This document shows positions 36,248-45,751 of a stretch of 64,000 nt of DNA, one piece after another (positions within the stretch are counted from its first letter, which is position 1; the number at the start of each line of letters is the position of its first letter). The stretch comes from JAMZMI01 sp963848175 (GTDB lineage: Bacteria; Bacteroidota; Bacteroidia; Cytophagales; Cyclobacteriaceae). The position numbers and the translations under genes were made by a program. The DNA lies in NCBI GenBank assembly GCA_963848175.1, contig CAWKCO010000005.1, forward strand, positions 310,001-374,000, written 5' to 3'. Below the pieces are notes generated by a model. It had not been told where the DNA came from. It saw nothing but the letters and a program-made list of their open reading frames with translations, and ran no database searches.

Positions 36248-36603
36248 ATGGCTGGAGTGCAGAAAATCTATCATAAAGGGAAGGAGATAGTTTACGTTGA
36301 TTACAGAGGATTAACCGAAGATGAAATGCTAGCCACAGCCAAGTCATTGAAAGAGTTGTTGCTCAAAGACAATAAAGCCCATTTGCGACTTGTCAATATT
36401 AGCGACTGCTTTTTGCCACGCCCAAATTTACAGCATACATCAGAGAGATGGGTAGAGAGATTCAGCACATCCCTGTAAAAGCCGCAATAGTAGGAATTAC
36501 TGGAGCTAAAAAAGTTCTGTTAATGGGGTATAATAGGATTTTGGGAGGCTCCATGCGCCCCTTCGATCATGAAGAAGATGCGAAAAATTACCTCGCCATA
36601 TAA
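36248..36603 (+). CDS. Small conserved protein, STAS-like, one frameshift
   Basis: About 118 residues when the frames 36248-36410 and on to 36603 are joined: GKEIVYVDYRGLTEDEML...RLVNISDCF, then FTAYIREMGREIQ...KAAIVGITGAKKVLL, ending DHEEDAKNYLAI. The alternating strand-helix layout and the IVGITG segment suggest a STAS/SpoIIAA-like fold; this is a weak assignment. Break near 36415. The stop region overlaps a TTACCTCG / CGAGGTAA stem that may end transcription. Confidence 0.6.
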
Positions 36604-36641
36604 AGAGAATGACGAGGTAATTGTGAATGTAAAGAAAGGTT

Positions 36642-38090
36642 TTATCCGAAATTACTTTTCAGTATTTCGGGGTTTTCATTGTAGACTTTTAGGACCAATT
36701 CTCCAAATAGCGTATTCGCCCAAGCAAACCATTTTCTGTTGAAATCTGTAGGATCGTTCTTGTGGAAAGCCTCATGCATAAATCCTGTGCCAGCATGGGT
36801 TTCTTTGAGCATTTTCAGGCAGTAGGTGATTTCTTCTTTGTCAGAGCTAGTCATGGCTCGTAAAATGATCCCCATTGGCCAAATTTTGTCTTTTCCAGTA
36901 TGCGGGCTGGCTTGACCTTCCGCGGCAGTACCTTTTAGATAATAAGGATTGTTATCGCTAAGTAAAAATTTTCTAGTGTTCTGGTATACTTCATCTTTTT
37001 TGTATTGCTCATCCAAGTAGGCTAAAGACATCAGTGAAGGCACATTGGCATCATCCATGTAGAGCTTGTTGCCATAGCCATCTACTTCATATGCGAAAAT
37101 TTCCCCAAAGTCTAAATGCTCAGAAACGGCATATTCCTTAACCGCAGCATCTACTTCAGAAGCAAAATCTGCACACTGCATAGCAAAGGAAGCGTCATTA
37201 AGTGTATTGCCGTATATATCTGCCAACTGTCGTAGAGATATTACTGCGAAAATATTGGATGGAATAAGGTAAGGGTAAAGAGTAGCATCATCAGAAGGAC
37301 GGAACATTGAGCAAATGAGACCGACAGGTTTGGCAGGTCTTCCCGTTCCGTCAAATATTGGAGCGTCTATCATCCTATTCGTCACTCTAGTAAAGCGATA
37401 AGGAGTAGTGCCGTCTTTACGTTGCTCTGTTCTAAAGGTCTCTATGATCAAATCCATGGCCTTTTTCCAATCGGCATCAAAGACAGATGCATCGCCAGTG
37501 ATTTCGTAGTATTTGTGTGAAAGACGAACGACATAGCAAAGGGAGTCAATTTCCCATTTACGCTCATGCACTCCGTCAATAGGTGAGGGAGTGTCGCTTT
37601 TCCAGTGTGTTTCTTTTTTTAGGTCTTTGTAAAAAGCGTTGGCATAAGGATCTTTTAATATGCACTTCACCTGTCTGTTTACCAAGCCTAGTACCAAGTT
37701 TTGCAGAGCCTTATCATTTTTAATCAGCGACATGTATGGCCAAACCTGAGCTGTACTGTCTCGTAACCACATTGCATCTATGTCCCCAGTGATAACAAAC
37801 GTATCGGGCTTTCCATCTATTACCTCATAGTCAACAGTGGTGTCTAAGGTGTTAGGGTAGCAGTTTTCAAAAATCCATGCCAACTCAGGGTCTTTTATGG
37901 CGGCCTTTACTTTTTTGATGGTTTCATCCACCATTTTATTTGAAAAAGTCCGATCCTTGGGAGCAGGTCTGTTGCTTATAAACTTGTTGTCTTTCGCAAA
38001 AAAGCCATCCTTCATTGCCCACTGAGAAGCAGGAAGGCTTAAACCACCTAATACAATGCTATTTTGTATGATGAATTTTCTTCTGTTCAT
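36642..38090 (-). CDS. Glycoside hydrolase family 125 exo-alpha-1,6-mannosidase
   Basis: 482 residues. Start at 38090 gives M-N-R-R-K-F-I, a Tat-like signal (RRKF followed by a hydrophobic run). The GH125 hallmark ITGDIDAMWLRDSTAQVWPY is at about residues 90-109. Further blocks are HERKWEIDSLCYVVRL, LICSMFRPSDDATLYPYLIPSN, YMDDANVPSLMSLAYL and GFMHEAFHKNDPTDFNRKWFAWANTLFGEL. Removes terminal alpha-1,6-mannose from mannans or N-glycan-type substrates. First gene of the minus-strand carbohydrate cluster. Confidence 0.92.
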   Translation of the reverse strand: MNRRKFIIQNSIVLGGLSLPASQWAMKDGFFAKDNKFISNRPAPKDRTFSNKMVDETIKKVKAAIKDPELAWIFENCYPNTLDTTVDYEVIDGKPDTFVITGDIDAMWLRDSTAQVWPYMSLIKNDKALQNLVLGLVNRQVKCILKDPYANAFYKDLKKETHWKSDTPSPIDGVHERKWEIDSLCYVVRLSHKYYEITGDASVFDADWKKAMDLIIETFRTEQRKDGTTPYRFTRVTNRMIDAPIFDGTGRPAKPVGLICSMFRPSDDATLYPYLIPSNIFAVISLRQLADIYGNTLNDASFAMQCADFASEVDAAVKEYAVSEHLDFGEIFAYEVDGYGNKLYMDDANVPSLMSLAYLDEQYKKDEVYQNTRKFLLSDNNPYYLKGTAAEGQASPHTGKDKIWPMGIILRAMTSSDKEEITYCLKMLKETHAGTGFMHEAFHKNDPTDFNRKWFAWANTLFGELVLKVYNENPEILKSNFG

Positions 38091-38265
38091 GTTTTTTGAT
38101 CTTATAGGGCATTGTAACAACATGCCCAATTGTAAATTATTGGGGATTTTTAACGAACGAAAAATCTAATTATCAAATAAAGCGCCAAACATTTCTATTG
38201 GAAGAATTCCCATTTGATATTATATCTCTATTTGCGAATCAAAAGAATATTTAACGCCTGAAAAA

Positions 38266-39264
38266 TCAGGAGTCAAAATTTTCAAGATCATCTAAAGTAT
38301 AAGTGTGGTGTGTCGTGATTATATTATCTGAGCTATTCTTAAGGTAATTAATCACCTTTAGGTCATCTTGTGAGACGTTTTTATCCTCATAGCTTATCTC
38401 CACTACTTTGCACTCAGCATAGTCCTCCGTTTCTTTTTGGCGAATTAAAATGTTTTTAAGAGCGGTGGCTTCTCCTCGTCTATTGAGAGAAGTGGAAACG
38501 CCGACAAGCATTTCGGCATGGGTCTCAAGTCCTACATTGTAGATGTGACTTTCTCTGTCGTCCCAATCTAAATTTTCAAAATCAAAATACAAGACGCCAT
38601 TTCTAATGGACAAGTGGCTGGTCGTGTAATTATGCCCGACAGTTTTTGTATGAGCGACAAGCTCTCCAGAAGCTGATTTTTCGATGATCAAAGGGGCTTT
38701 GATCAGATTGGATTTGCCTATATATTTTTGATAATATCTTACATATTGCCCCAAGAAATGCTTTTCTATGATGGCCAGCCCATTGGATTTGCTCTGCTGA
38801 GCTGCCATAGTAGGATATGGCTTGGCTTCAGGTGATTTGAACTTCCAGTCGTCCCAATCCGCTTGATCCACACCGATGAAAACCAAAAGCACATTTAGTT
38901 TTTTGTATTTGGCTCTGCCATTGTTCCAGTAGCTTTCTAGGGTTTTACCACTGATCCAGGTATGTGGGGAATATGAGTTATGTGATTTAAGGTAGTCTAT
39001 AAAATCGTTATCGTCTTTAAGCTGGTTTTTAAATAGGACATTGCGCATCTCATCCTCACCCATGAGTAGATAATCTTTGGCTAAATCAGGATCTTTGATC
39101 ACTTGTACAGTGACTTCTTGATTAATTTTTCGAGCAATTCTCTCAAACTGCGTTCTGGTGAATTCTGACCAATTCTTTGCTGATCCAAAACTACCGTTGA
39201 GGCCTACGATGTTTTTGATCAATGGAGAATTTTCAATCCCTAGTTTTATACGTTCAGCTACCAT
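38266..39264 (-). CDS. Unknown two-domain protein with a Bacteroidota helical 'TLxxFW...LGxxxWDDF' module
   Basis: 332 residues, no signal peptide. The N-terminal ~130 residues end in ISGKTLESYWNNGRAKYKKLNVLLVFIGV and ADWDDWKF, the pattern of a small helical module found at the N terminus of many Bacteroidota proteins of varied function. The C-terminal ~150 residues (APLIIEKSASGELVAH..., then IRNGVLYFDFENLDWDDRESHIYNVG) form a predicted beta-rich domain not recognised. It could be a regulator or sensor. Lies between GH125 and the susC promoter on the opposite strand to susC, so control of either cluster is possible but unproven. Confidence 0.5.
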   Translation of the reverse strand: MVAERIKLGIENSPLIKNIVGLNGSFGSAKNWSEFTRTQFERIARKINQEVTVQVIKDPDLAKDYLLMGEDEMRNVLFKNQLKDDNDFIDYLKSHNSYSPHTWISGKTLESYWNNGRAKYKKLNVLLVFIGVDQADWDDWKFKSPEAKPYPTMAAQQSKSNGLAIIEKHFLGQYVRYYQKYIGKSNLIKAPLIIEKSASGELVAHTKTVGHNYTTSHLSIRNGVLYFDFENLDWDDRESHIYNVGLETHAEMLVGVSTSLNRRGEATALKNILIRQKETEDYAECKVVEISYEDKNVSQDDLKVINYLKNSSDNIITTHHTYTLDDLENFDS

Positions 39265-39491
39265 CTGTTACCCCATTTTTATGTAATTATGATCAAATAT
39301 CTTATCTACACGTGTCTTCCGCAAGCTTTTTAACAGCATTGTTCGTGGATCTGACTTAGATCTGACTAAATGTCAAAAGTTAAGTTGTTGTGCACGAGCA
39401 TATTAATTGTTTTCGTAATATTTATATGACGCTTATTATTTTTCCTTTGACCGTCATAACTAGCTACTTCATTACTTAAACTAAACTTTTT

Positions 39492-42400
39492 ATGAAGAGA
39501 AAACTTACAACACCATTGTTAGTCTTCGCTCTTTTAATGTTGCACCATTTATCATTTGGTCAACGTAAAGTGAGTGGAGTTGTCTCGGACGCTTCTGGGG
39601 GATCATTGCCCGGAGTATCCGTTGTGATTAAGGGAACTTCCGAAGGAACCATTACCGACTTAGACGGTAATTATTCCATTATGGTTCCCAATGATGAAGC
39701 CATTCTTTTGATGTCGTTTATCGGCTTCAAATCAAAAGAAGTACCAGTAGGTGCTCGAAGCGTGATAGACGTATCACTTGCAGAGGATACCAAACAGTTG
39801 AGTGAAGTCGTGGTTACAGCTTTTGGTATTGAGCAGGAGAAAGCTTCTCTTGGTTATGCTGTTGAGTCTTTAGGTGCTAAGGAACTTACGCGAGCAAGTG
39901 ACCCTAGTATGTTAGGGGCTATGCAAGGGAAGGTTTCTGGTGTGCAGATTACCAACTCGGGTGGTGCACCCGGTATGAGTTCTAGGATCATCATTAGAGG
40001 GATTACATCTTTGAATCCAAATTCAGATAATCAGCCACTATTTGTTGTGGATGGAATTCCTATTGACAATAGCACGGATGAAGGGGATTCTGACAGAACT
40101 CCACGAGGACTGACAAATAGAGCCGCGGATATTAATCCTAATGATATTGAGTCAATTTCGATTCTAAAGGGAGCTGCTGCTACTGCGCTTTATGGGGTTA
40201 GAGCTGGTAACGGAGCGGTTATTATAACTACCAAAAAAGGTGAAGCTGGAAAGGTAACAGTGAACTTTAAGAGTACAGCAGGTATTCAACAAATCAATAG
40301 ATTTCCAGATTTTCAAGAGAATTATGGACAGGGTTATTCTGGTGACTATAATCCCGAAGACTTTTGGCCATCATGGGGGGCACCTATAGAAGCCGTTCAA
40401 ACTTTTGAACCGACACATCGCTATTATGACAATAATAGAAATACCATGGAGACTGGTACTATGTTCGAGAACTATTTAAGTGTATCTGGAGGAAATGAAA
40501 AATCTACTTTTTATTTATCGCTTTCTAATCTCGATCAGAATGGAGTGATTCCAAGCAGTTCTTGGGGACGTACTACTGCTAAATTGAGCGGTACAATCAA
40601 AGCTTCTCAAAAAGCCGATTTTTCTGGATCGGTTAGCTACACTAATAGTGGAGGAAAAAGAGTGCCTCATGATCGTGTTTTTGAGCGACTTATGTACTGG
40701 GCTAATACGCAGGATGTTGAAGATTACTTGAAACCAGATGGAACGCAAAAAACCTACGGAAATACCAACCCTATTTATGATGCAGAGAAATCCATTTTTG
40801 AAGATGATGTCAATAGGGTAGTTGGGAACTTGAAATTCAACTATAAGTTTACTGATTGGTTGTCGTTCCAATACAGAATTGGTGGTGATTTCTACTCAGA
40901 TTCTCGAACTGATATTGACCCAGGTCCAACAGGTATACCTGGAGAAACGGTATTGAATGGAAGCGATGGATACATAGCGGAATCTCGTATTACAAGTAGA
41001 GATTTGAATGCCACTGCTGTTCTAACATTTAATAAAAATATATCTGACAAATTTGGTTTAACAGTACGTGTAGGTAATGATATATTTGATAGATCACGCA
41101 ATACTGTACGTGCTTTTGGTTCAGAATTTGTTGTTCCACAACTTTTCCGTGTGACTAATACCATTACTCCTGGGAATTATCAATATTTTCAGCAAAACCG
41201 CCTTGTCGGTGTTTATGGTGATATCATGTTAAATTATGATGGATTTGCATATTTGAACATTACAGGTAGAAATGACTTTACCTCTACACTTGCAAAAGAC
41301 AATCGTTCTTTCTTTTATCCTTCGTTTAGTACCGGTATTATCTTAAGTGAGATCATTGACATGCCTTCGCAAGTTACTTTTGCTAAAGTAAGAGCATCTT
41401 ATGCAGAAGTAGGTAAGGATACTGATCCATATCAGACATCTGTAATTTACGCCAGCGATGATCCCATCAACGGCCAATTAGGATTTACACGTGGTTCATC
41501 GCTTGGTGAGCCTACATTGAAGCCTGAGCGCACAGAATCAATTGAACTAGGACTTGATGCAAGATTCTTCAAGAACAGATTGGGTGTGGATTTGTCTTGG
41601 TACAAAACCAACAGTAAAGATCAAATCATACCTGTACCTGTGTCAAATGCTACGGGATATACCCGCCTGATTACAAATGCGGGTGAAATTGAAAATAAAG
41701 GTATTGAGTTATTGTTGACAGGTACTCCTGTAAAGCTTAATAACTTTAACTGGGACATAAGTGTAAACTTTACCCGAAACAGAAACGAGGTTATTGACAT
41801 TCGTGAGGGTATAGAAAATATAGAATTGGGAGATCAATTTGGATATGCGGGAAGTAGTGTGTCTATGATTCTCGAACGAGGTGCGGCTTATGGTAACTTA
41901 TATGGTACTAGTTATTCACGTTATTATACTGATGGTGCTCCTGAAGATCTAAATACATTGAATAAAGATCTGCCCATAGTCATTGGCGCTGATGGTTTCC
42001 CTGAAAGAAACTCGGATCAATTAATTCTTGGAAACGCACAACCAGATTGGTTAGCTGGTATTACAAATACTGTGAGTTATAAAGGCCTGACTTTGTCTTG
42101 CTTGGTAGATATCCGATGGGGAATAGATCAATTTAGCCAATTTGATAATTTCTATTCTGCCTTTGGTAAACTTGATTATTCCAATAACAGAAATAATGTG
42201 GTAATCTTCGATGGGGTTACTGATGATGGAGCTGCCAATGCTAAGCAAGTTTGGTTAGGCCAGGGAATAGGGCCTGATTATCAGGATTATGGAGCTGGAT
42301 TTTATCGCAATGACTATAGGGGTGTATCAGAGAACTTTGTTCAAGATGCTTCCTTCGTCAAGCTCAGAAATATTACTTTGAGTTACGATTTACCACAATC

Positions 42401-42593
42401 AATCATGTCTGCTACACCATTTAAAATGGTTACACTTTCGGCTTCTGCTAATAACATCATTTTGTGGACTCCATGGACAGGATATGATCCAGAGTCTTTT
42501 AGTAGTGGTGCTGGCGGAAATGCGACTGCATTTAGTGGCCTTGGTCACCCAGGTGTAAGTAGCTATTTGTTTACCCTAAACTTAACACTGTAA
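39492..42593 (+). CDS. SusC/RagA-family TonB-linked outer-membrane transporter
   Basis: 1033 residues, full length and uninterrupted. Signal peptide (...HHLSFGQ), carboxypeptidase-D-like domain (VSGVVSDASGGSLPGVSVVIKG), TonB box region SEVVVTAFG, plug with MQGKVSGVQITNSGG, IIIRGITSLN, PLFVVDGIPID, NPNDIESISILKGAAATALYG, and a barrel ending in FTLNLTL. Forms the pedal-bin importer with the SusD-like protein one base downstream. The substrate is set by context: the same operon continues into D-Glu/peptide-processing genes rather than glycosidases. Confidence 0.95.
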   Translation: MKRKLTTPLLVFALLMLHHLSFGQRKVSGVVSDASGGSLPGVSVVIKGTSEGTITDLDGNYSIMVPNDEAILLMSFIGFKSKEVPVGARSVIDVSLAEDTKQLSEVVVTAFGIEQEKASLGYAVESLGAKELTRASDPSMLGAMQGKVSGVQITNSGGAPGMSSRIIIRGITSLNPNSDNQPLFVVDGIPIDNSTDEGDSDRTPRGLTNRAADINPNDIESISILKGAAATALYGVRAGNGAVIITTKKGEAGKVTVNFKSTAGIQQINRFPDFQENYGQGYSGDYNPEDFWPSWGAPIEAVQTFEPTHRYYDNNRNTMETGTMFENYLSVSGGNEKSTFYLSLSNLDQNGVIPSSSWGRTTAKLSGTIKASQKADFSGSVSYTNSGGKRVPHDRVFERLMYWANTQDVEDYLKPDGTQKTYGNTNPIYDAEKSIFEDDVNRVVGNLKFNYKFTDWLSFQYRIGGDFYSDSRTDIDPGPTGIPGETVLNGSDGYIAESRITSRDLNATAVLTFNKNISDKFGLTVRVGNDIFDRSRNTVRAFGSEFVVPQLFRVTNTITPGNYQYFQQNRLVGVYGDIMLNYDGFAYLNITGRNDFTSTLAKDNRSFFYPSFSTGIILSEIIDMPSQVTFAKVRASYAEVGKDTDPYQTSVIYASDDPINGQLGFTRGSSLGEPTLKPERTESIELGLDARFFKNRLGVDLSWYKTNSKDQIIPVPVSNATGYTRLITNAGEIENKGIELLLTGTPVKLNNFNWDISVNFTRNRNEVIDIREGIENIELGDQFGYAGSSVSMILERGAAYGNLYGTSYSRYYTDGAPEDLNTLNKDLPIVIGADGFPERNSDQLILGNAQPDWLAGITNTVSYKGLTLSCLVDIRWGIDQFSQFDNFYSAFGKLDYSNNRNNVVIFDGVTDDGAANAKQVWLGQGIGPDYQDYGAGFYRNDYRGVSENFVQDASFVKLRNITLSYDLPQSIMSATPFKMVTLSASANNIILWTPWTGYDPESFSSGAGGNATAFSGLGHPGVSSYLFTLNLTL

Positions 42594-42594
42594 G

Positions 42595-44013
42595 ATGAAG
42601 AAATATATATATAAATACCTACTTGGATTCTCTTTAGCCGTCCTCGTTTTGGGATGCGATGATTATCTTGATATCAATGAGAATCCCAATTTCTCTACGC
42701 AACCTCCTATCACAGGCTTGCTTGTGAGAACGTCTTTTGAGACAGGGGATAATATGCAAAATGTTGGAAACATTACTTCATTCTATGTGCAACAATTGGC
42801 CTCTCCTAATCCCGGTGGATCTGCAGATATAATGGAAGCAGTTGAGTATGATCAGACATGGTTTGAGATTTACGAAGTAATGACAGATTTACAAGATTTA
42901 CTAATTCTAGCTGATGAATTATCGGCTCCAAATTATACTGGAGTTGGTAAAATCTTGTATGCGATCAATTTAGGTCTTGCGGTGGATTTATGGGGAGATT
43001 TACCGATTTCTCAAGCTTTTTTCGCAGAAACTTTAAATCCAACTTATGATGGTCAAGAAGCGCTTTACGGTAAAATTCACACCTTATTGGATGAAGGAAT
43101 AGCAGCCATAGAGAGCACCGACGAATATGAAATCGAGATGGGTGATGATGACTTTATATATGGTGGACAGTTGGATTTGTGGGTGAAAGCTGCCCATGCA
43201 CTCAAAGCTCGTTATTACAACCATTTATCTAAGACGAATCAGTATGATGCTACGCTTATTCTGTCTGAAGTATCTAAAGGTTTTGATTCTTACGATGAGA
43301 GTGCTGATGTTAGTTACTATGATGAGTCAAGAAACCCATGGGCTAGTGTCGCAATTGCCAACGCTGGATTGGTATTGGGCGGATGGATTTCTGAGCAACT
43401 GATCGAGACGATGGATGGAACTTCTTACGGAGTAGTTGACCCGAGAATGCCATTTATGTTTGGGACTACAGATGACGATGAATTTGTAGGAACAGTGAAT
43501 GGAGCTGGAAGAGGTGCTGCCGCTGCAGAGGGCGAACGCTCTACTCTTGTTGAAGGAACTTACTACTCTAGCCGAACCTCAGTGGTGGAAATCATTACTT
43601 ACGCTGAGTTGAAGTTTATTGAAGCTGAAGCTGCTTTCAGGTCGAGCCAACCCGCAGTAGCTTATGCTGCATACTTGGCTGGTATTAATAGCCACATGAC
43701 TGCATTGGGTGTGGATGCTGGTGAAGCTGCTACTTATCTTGCTGATCCTGCTGTAGCAGTTGGAGCTAATGCATTGACGCTAGAGTTGATTATGAAGGAA
43801 AAATACATTGCTCTTTTCCTTAATCCTGAAGCTTGGGTAGATGCCAGACGCTTTGATTATGCTTATAAGGATTTTACTAATCCTACAAGTCTTAATCCTG
43901 ACTTAAATGGACAGTTAATCCGAAGATTGATTTATCCAGCTTCCGAAACGGGTCGTAATGGTAAGAATGTGCCTCCTGTGACACTTTCTCAGAAACTTTG
44001 GTGGGATCAATAA
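42595..44013 (+). CDS. SusD/RagB-family surface lipoprotein
   Basis: 472 residues. Lipoprotein Cys21 (LVLGC followed by DDYLDINENPN), the usual SusD opening. Tetratricopeptide-like helices follow (DLQDLLILADEL, AINLGLAVDLWGDLPISQAF). The C-terminal ITYAELKFIEAEAAFR and MKEKYIALFLNPEAWVDARRF blocks place it in the SusD-like group that includes transporters of peptides and other non-glycan substrates. One base after susC. Caps the SusC barrel and binds the substrate. Confidence 0.93.
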   Translation: MKKYIYKYLLGFSLAVLVLGCDDYLDINENPNFSTQPPITGLLVRTSFETGDNMQNVGNITSFYVQQLASPNPGGSADIMEAVEYDQTWFEIYEVMTDLQDLLILADELSAPNYTGVGKILYAINLGLAVDLWGDLPISQAFFAETLNPTYDGQEALYGKIHTLLDEGIAAIESTDEYEIEMGDDDFIYGGQLDLWVKAAHALKARYYNHLSKTNQYDATLILSEVSKGFDSYDESADVSYYDESRNPWASVAIANAGLVLGGWISEQLIETMDGTSYGVVDPRMPFMFGTTDDDEFVGTVNGAGRGAAAAEGERSTLVEGTYYSSRTSVVEIITYAELKFIEAEAAFRSSQPAVAYAAYLAGINSHMTALGVDAGEAATYLADPAVAVGANALTLELIMKEKYIALFLNPEAWVDARRFDYAYKDFTNPTSLNPDLNGQLIRRLIYPASETGRNGKNVPPVTLSQKLWWDQ

Positions 44014-44036
44014 TTCAAACTTTAATAAAGAATATT

Positions 44037-44462
44037 ATGAAAATAAAACTATATAAATATGCCGTTTTATTGGCAACCTTGGCATTTTTCTCATGTGAGG
44101 AAAATGAACAACTACCACCATTTGAGGTAGTAGGAGATGCATATGCCACCTACGTAGAGTTGAGTGTAAGCAACGATGAGCCTGCTGCAGGTGAGGCCGT
44201 TACAGTGGAGGTGAAATATTCCAATTATGCTGCAGACCCTTTGAAAACATTGGTTCTGCAAGCATCTGTAGCTGGTGGAGATGTAGCTGACGTAACCACA
44301 TTAGATGAAAGTGGTGCAACTAAAGGTGAGTTGATTACTAAATCAATAACTTATAATGTTCCAGCAAGCGCTGCGGGATCGAGTATTTCTTTATACGTGG
44401 TTTTGACTTCTGGAAAAGCATTTCCTCAAATCGAGAATATCAATTTGGATGTAGCTCCTTAA
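44037..44462 (+). CDS. Small surface lipoprotein of the SusCD operon
   Basis: 141 residues from the ATG at 44037. Lipidation at LAFFSC (Cys18). The mature part is a single predicted beta-sandwich (YVELSVSNDEPAAGEAVTVEVKYSNYA, then ITYNVPASAAGSSISLYVV). This is the kind of accessory surface protein often found third in SusCD operons, possibly a ligand-binding Ig-like domain. No specific family recognised. Followed by a long hairpin before dgcN. Confidence 0.75.
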   Translation: MKIKLYKYAVLLATLAFFSCEENEQLPPFEVVGDAYATYVELSVSNDEPAAGEAVTVEVKYSNYAADPLKTLVLQASVAGGDVADVTTLDESGATKGELITKSITYNVPASAAGSSISLYVVLTSGKAFPQIENINLDVAP

Positions 44463-44489
44463 GTAATACCGTTTAAATATTCCAAAAAG

Positions 44490-44533
44490 GAGTCACTATT
44501 GCGAGCGCTTTAAGCGTTTCGCTATAGTGACTC
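44490..44533 (+). terminator. Long hairpin between the transporter genes and dgcN
   Basis: GAGTCACTAT / ATAGTGACTC with inner GCGAGCGC / GCGTTTCGC pairing and loop TTTAA. No U tract follows, so it may be a processing or stability element that lowers dgcN-dgcA expression relative to susCD. Confidence 0.6.
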
Positions 44534-44644
44534 TCTTGGTTAATTCAGACAACAAAAACTTTAATGCCCGATGGTTGGTCTCATCAAAATCTGTGAGCAA
44601 GACCATTCAGATTTTGATAACACCTTATTTATTTAAATGAACTA

Positions 44645-45751
44645 ATGCAACAACAAAAACTAAAAATCGATGATATCTCAGGCAAAGCCTGTATCATCAC
44701 TGGTGGTCTTTTAGACACCATCCATGCAAAAACAGCGCATGGTCTAGTCAGAACCTCTCGCAGGTTTGATATTTTGGGTGTGATCGATGAAAAAATGAAG
44801 GGCAATGATGCCGGTGAGTTGGTAGACGGAAAACATAGGGATTTGCCTGTGGTGGCTACCATCGCAGAATTGATCGCTATCAAGGGTGAGAAGCCCGAAT
44901 ACGCCGTTTTTGGTATGGCTACCAAAGGTGGCGTGCTTCCTCAGAGTATGTACCCGATTATCGAAGAAGCACTTTCTCTTGGGATCAATATTGTAAATGG
45001 CTTACATCAGCCTATTTCTAAAAAGCCTGAATTCGCAGCTTTGGCAGAAAAAAACAATGTCACCATCTATGATATTCGCAAGCCAAAAGATTTTGAGGAA
45101 CTACATTTTTGGAGTGGAAGTATCACTGAAGTAGATTGTTTGAAGCTTGGAGTATTAGGTACTGACTGTAGCATGGGCAAGCGTACCACGTCTACGTTGT
45201 TGGTAAAGGCTCTGAAAGATGCCGGAATCAAAGCAGAAATGATCTTTACAGGTCAGACGGGATGGATGCAAGGCAATAAGTATGGATTTATTTTCGATGC
45301 TACACCAAACGATTTTATCCCAGGAGAAATTGAGCACGCTATGCATAGCTGCTACGTCAATGAAAAACCTGATGTTATTGTAGTGGAAGGTCAGGCGAGT
45401 CTTTTGAACCCTGGTGGTCCATGTGGTTCTGAGTTTATTATTGCTGGGCAATTGGATGGCGTTTTTGTGCAACATAACCCCAAGCGTACACATTACAATA
45501 ATTTGGAAAATATGCCTTTTCTCATCCCGGATGTGACCAAGGATATTGAAATCATGAAACTGCTAGGTACAGATGTGCTGGCAGTGACCATCAATAGTGG
45601 CGGGCTCAATGGCGAAGAGGTAAAAGCAAGCAAAAAGGACATTGGAACAAGAACCGGATTGCCTGTTGTGAGCCCAATGGAAGATGGAGTAAGTGGGCTG
45701 GTAGAGGTCGTGAAAGAAAGATTGAAGGAAGGAAGAAAAGTAGTGGCATGA
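44645..45751 (+). CDS. dgcN: DUF1611 protein, DgcN-type D-glutamate N-acetyltransferase
   Basis: 368 residues, DUF1611 family. N-terminal Rossmann-like part (KACIITGGLLDTIHAKTAHGLVR, VFGMATKGGVLP), then a P-loop GTDCSMGKRTTSTLLVKAL (about residues 172-190), TGQTGWMQGNKYGF and VEGQASLLNPGG. DUF1611 members paired with an enolase-superfamily racemase were described as DgcN/DgcA in marine bacteria, where DgcN acetylates D-Glu using acetyl-CoA and the racemase converts the N-acetyl product. The 4 bp overlap with such a racemase here supports that role. Other substrates of the family cannot be excluded. Confidence 0.82.
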   Translation: MQQQKLKIDDISGKACIITGGLLDTIHAKTAHGLVRTSRRFDILGVIDEKMKGNDAGELVDGKHRDLPVVATIAELIAIKGEKPEYAVFGMATKGGVLPQSMYPIIEEALSLGINIVNGLHQPISKKPEFAALAEKNNVTIYDIRKPKDFEELHFWSGSITEVDCLKLGVLGTDCSMGKRTTSTLLVKALKDAGIKAEMIFTGQTGWMQGNKYGFIFDATPNDFIPGEIEHAMHSCYVNEKPDVIVVEGQASLLNPGGPCGSEFIIAGQLDGVFVQHNPKRTHYNNLENMPFLIPDVTKDIEIMKLLGTDVLAVTINSGGLNGEEVKASKKDIGTRTGLPVVSPMEDGVSGLVEVVKERLKEGRKVVA

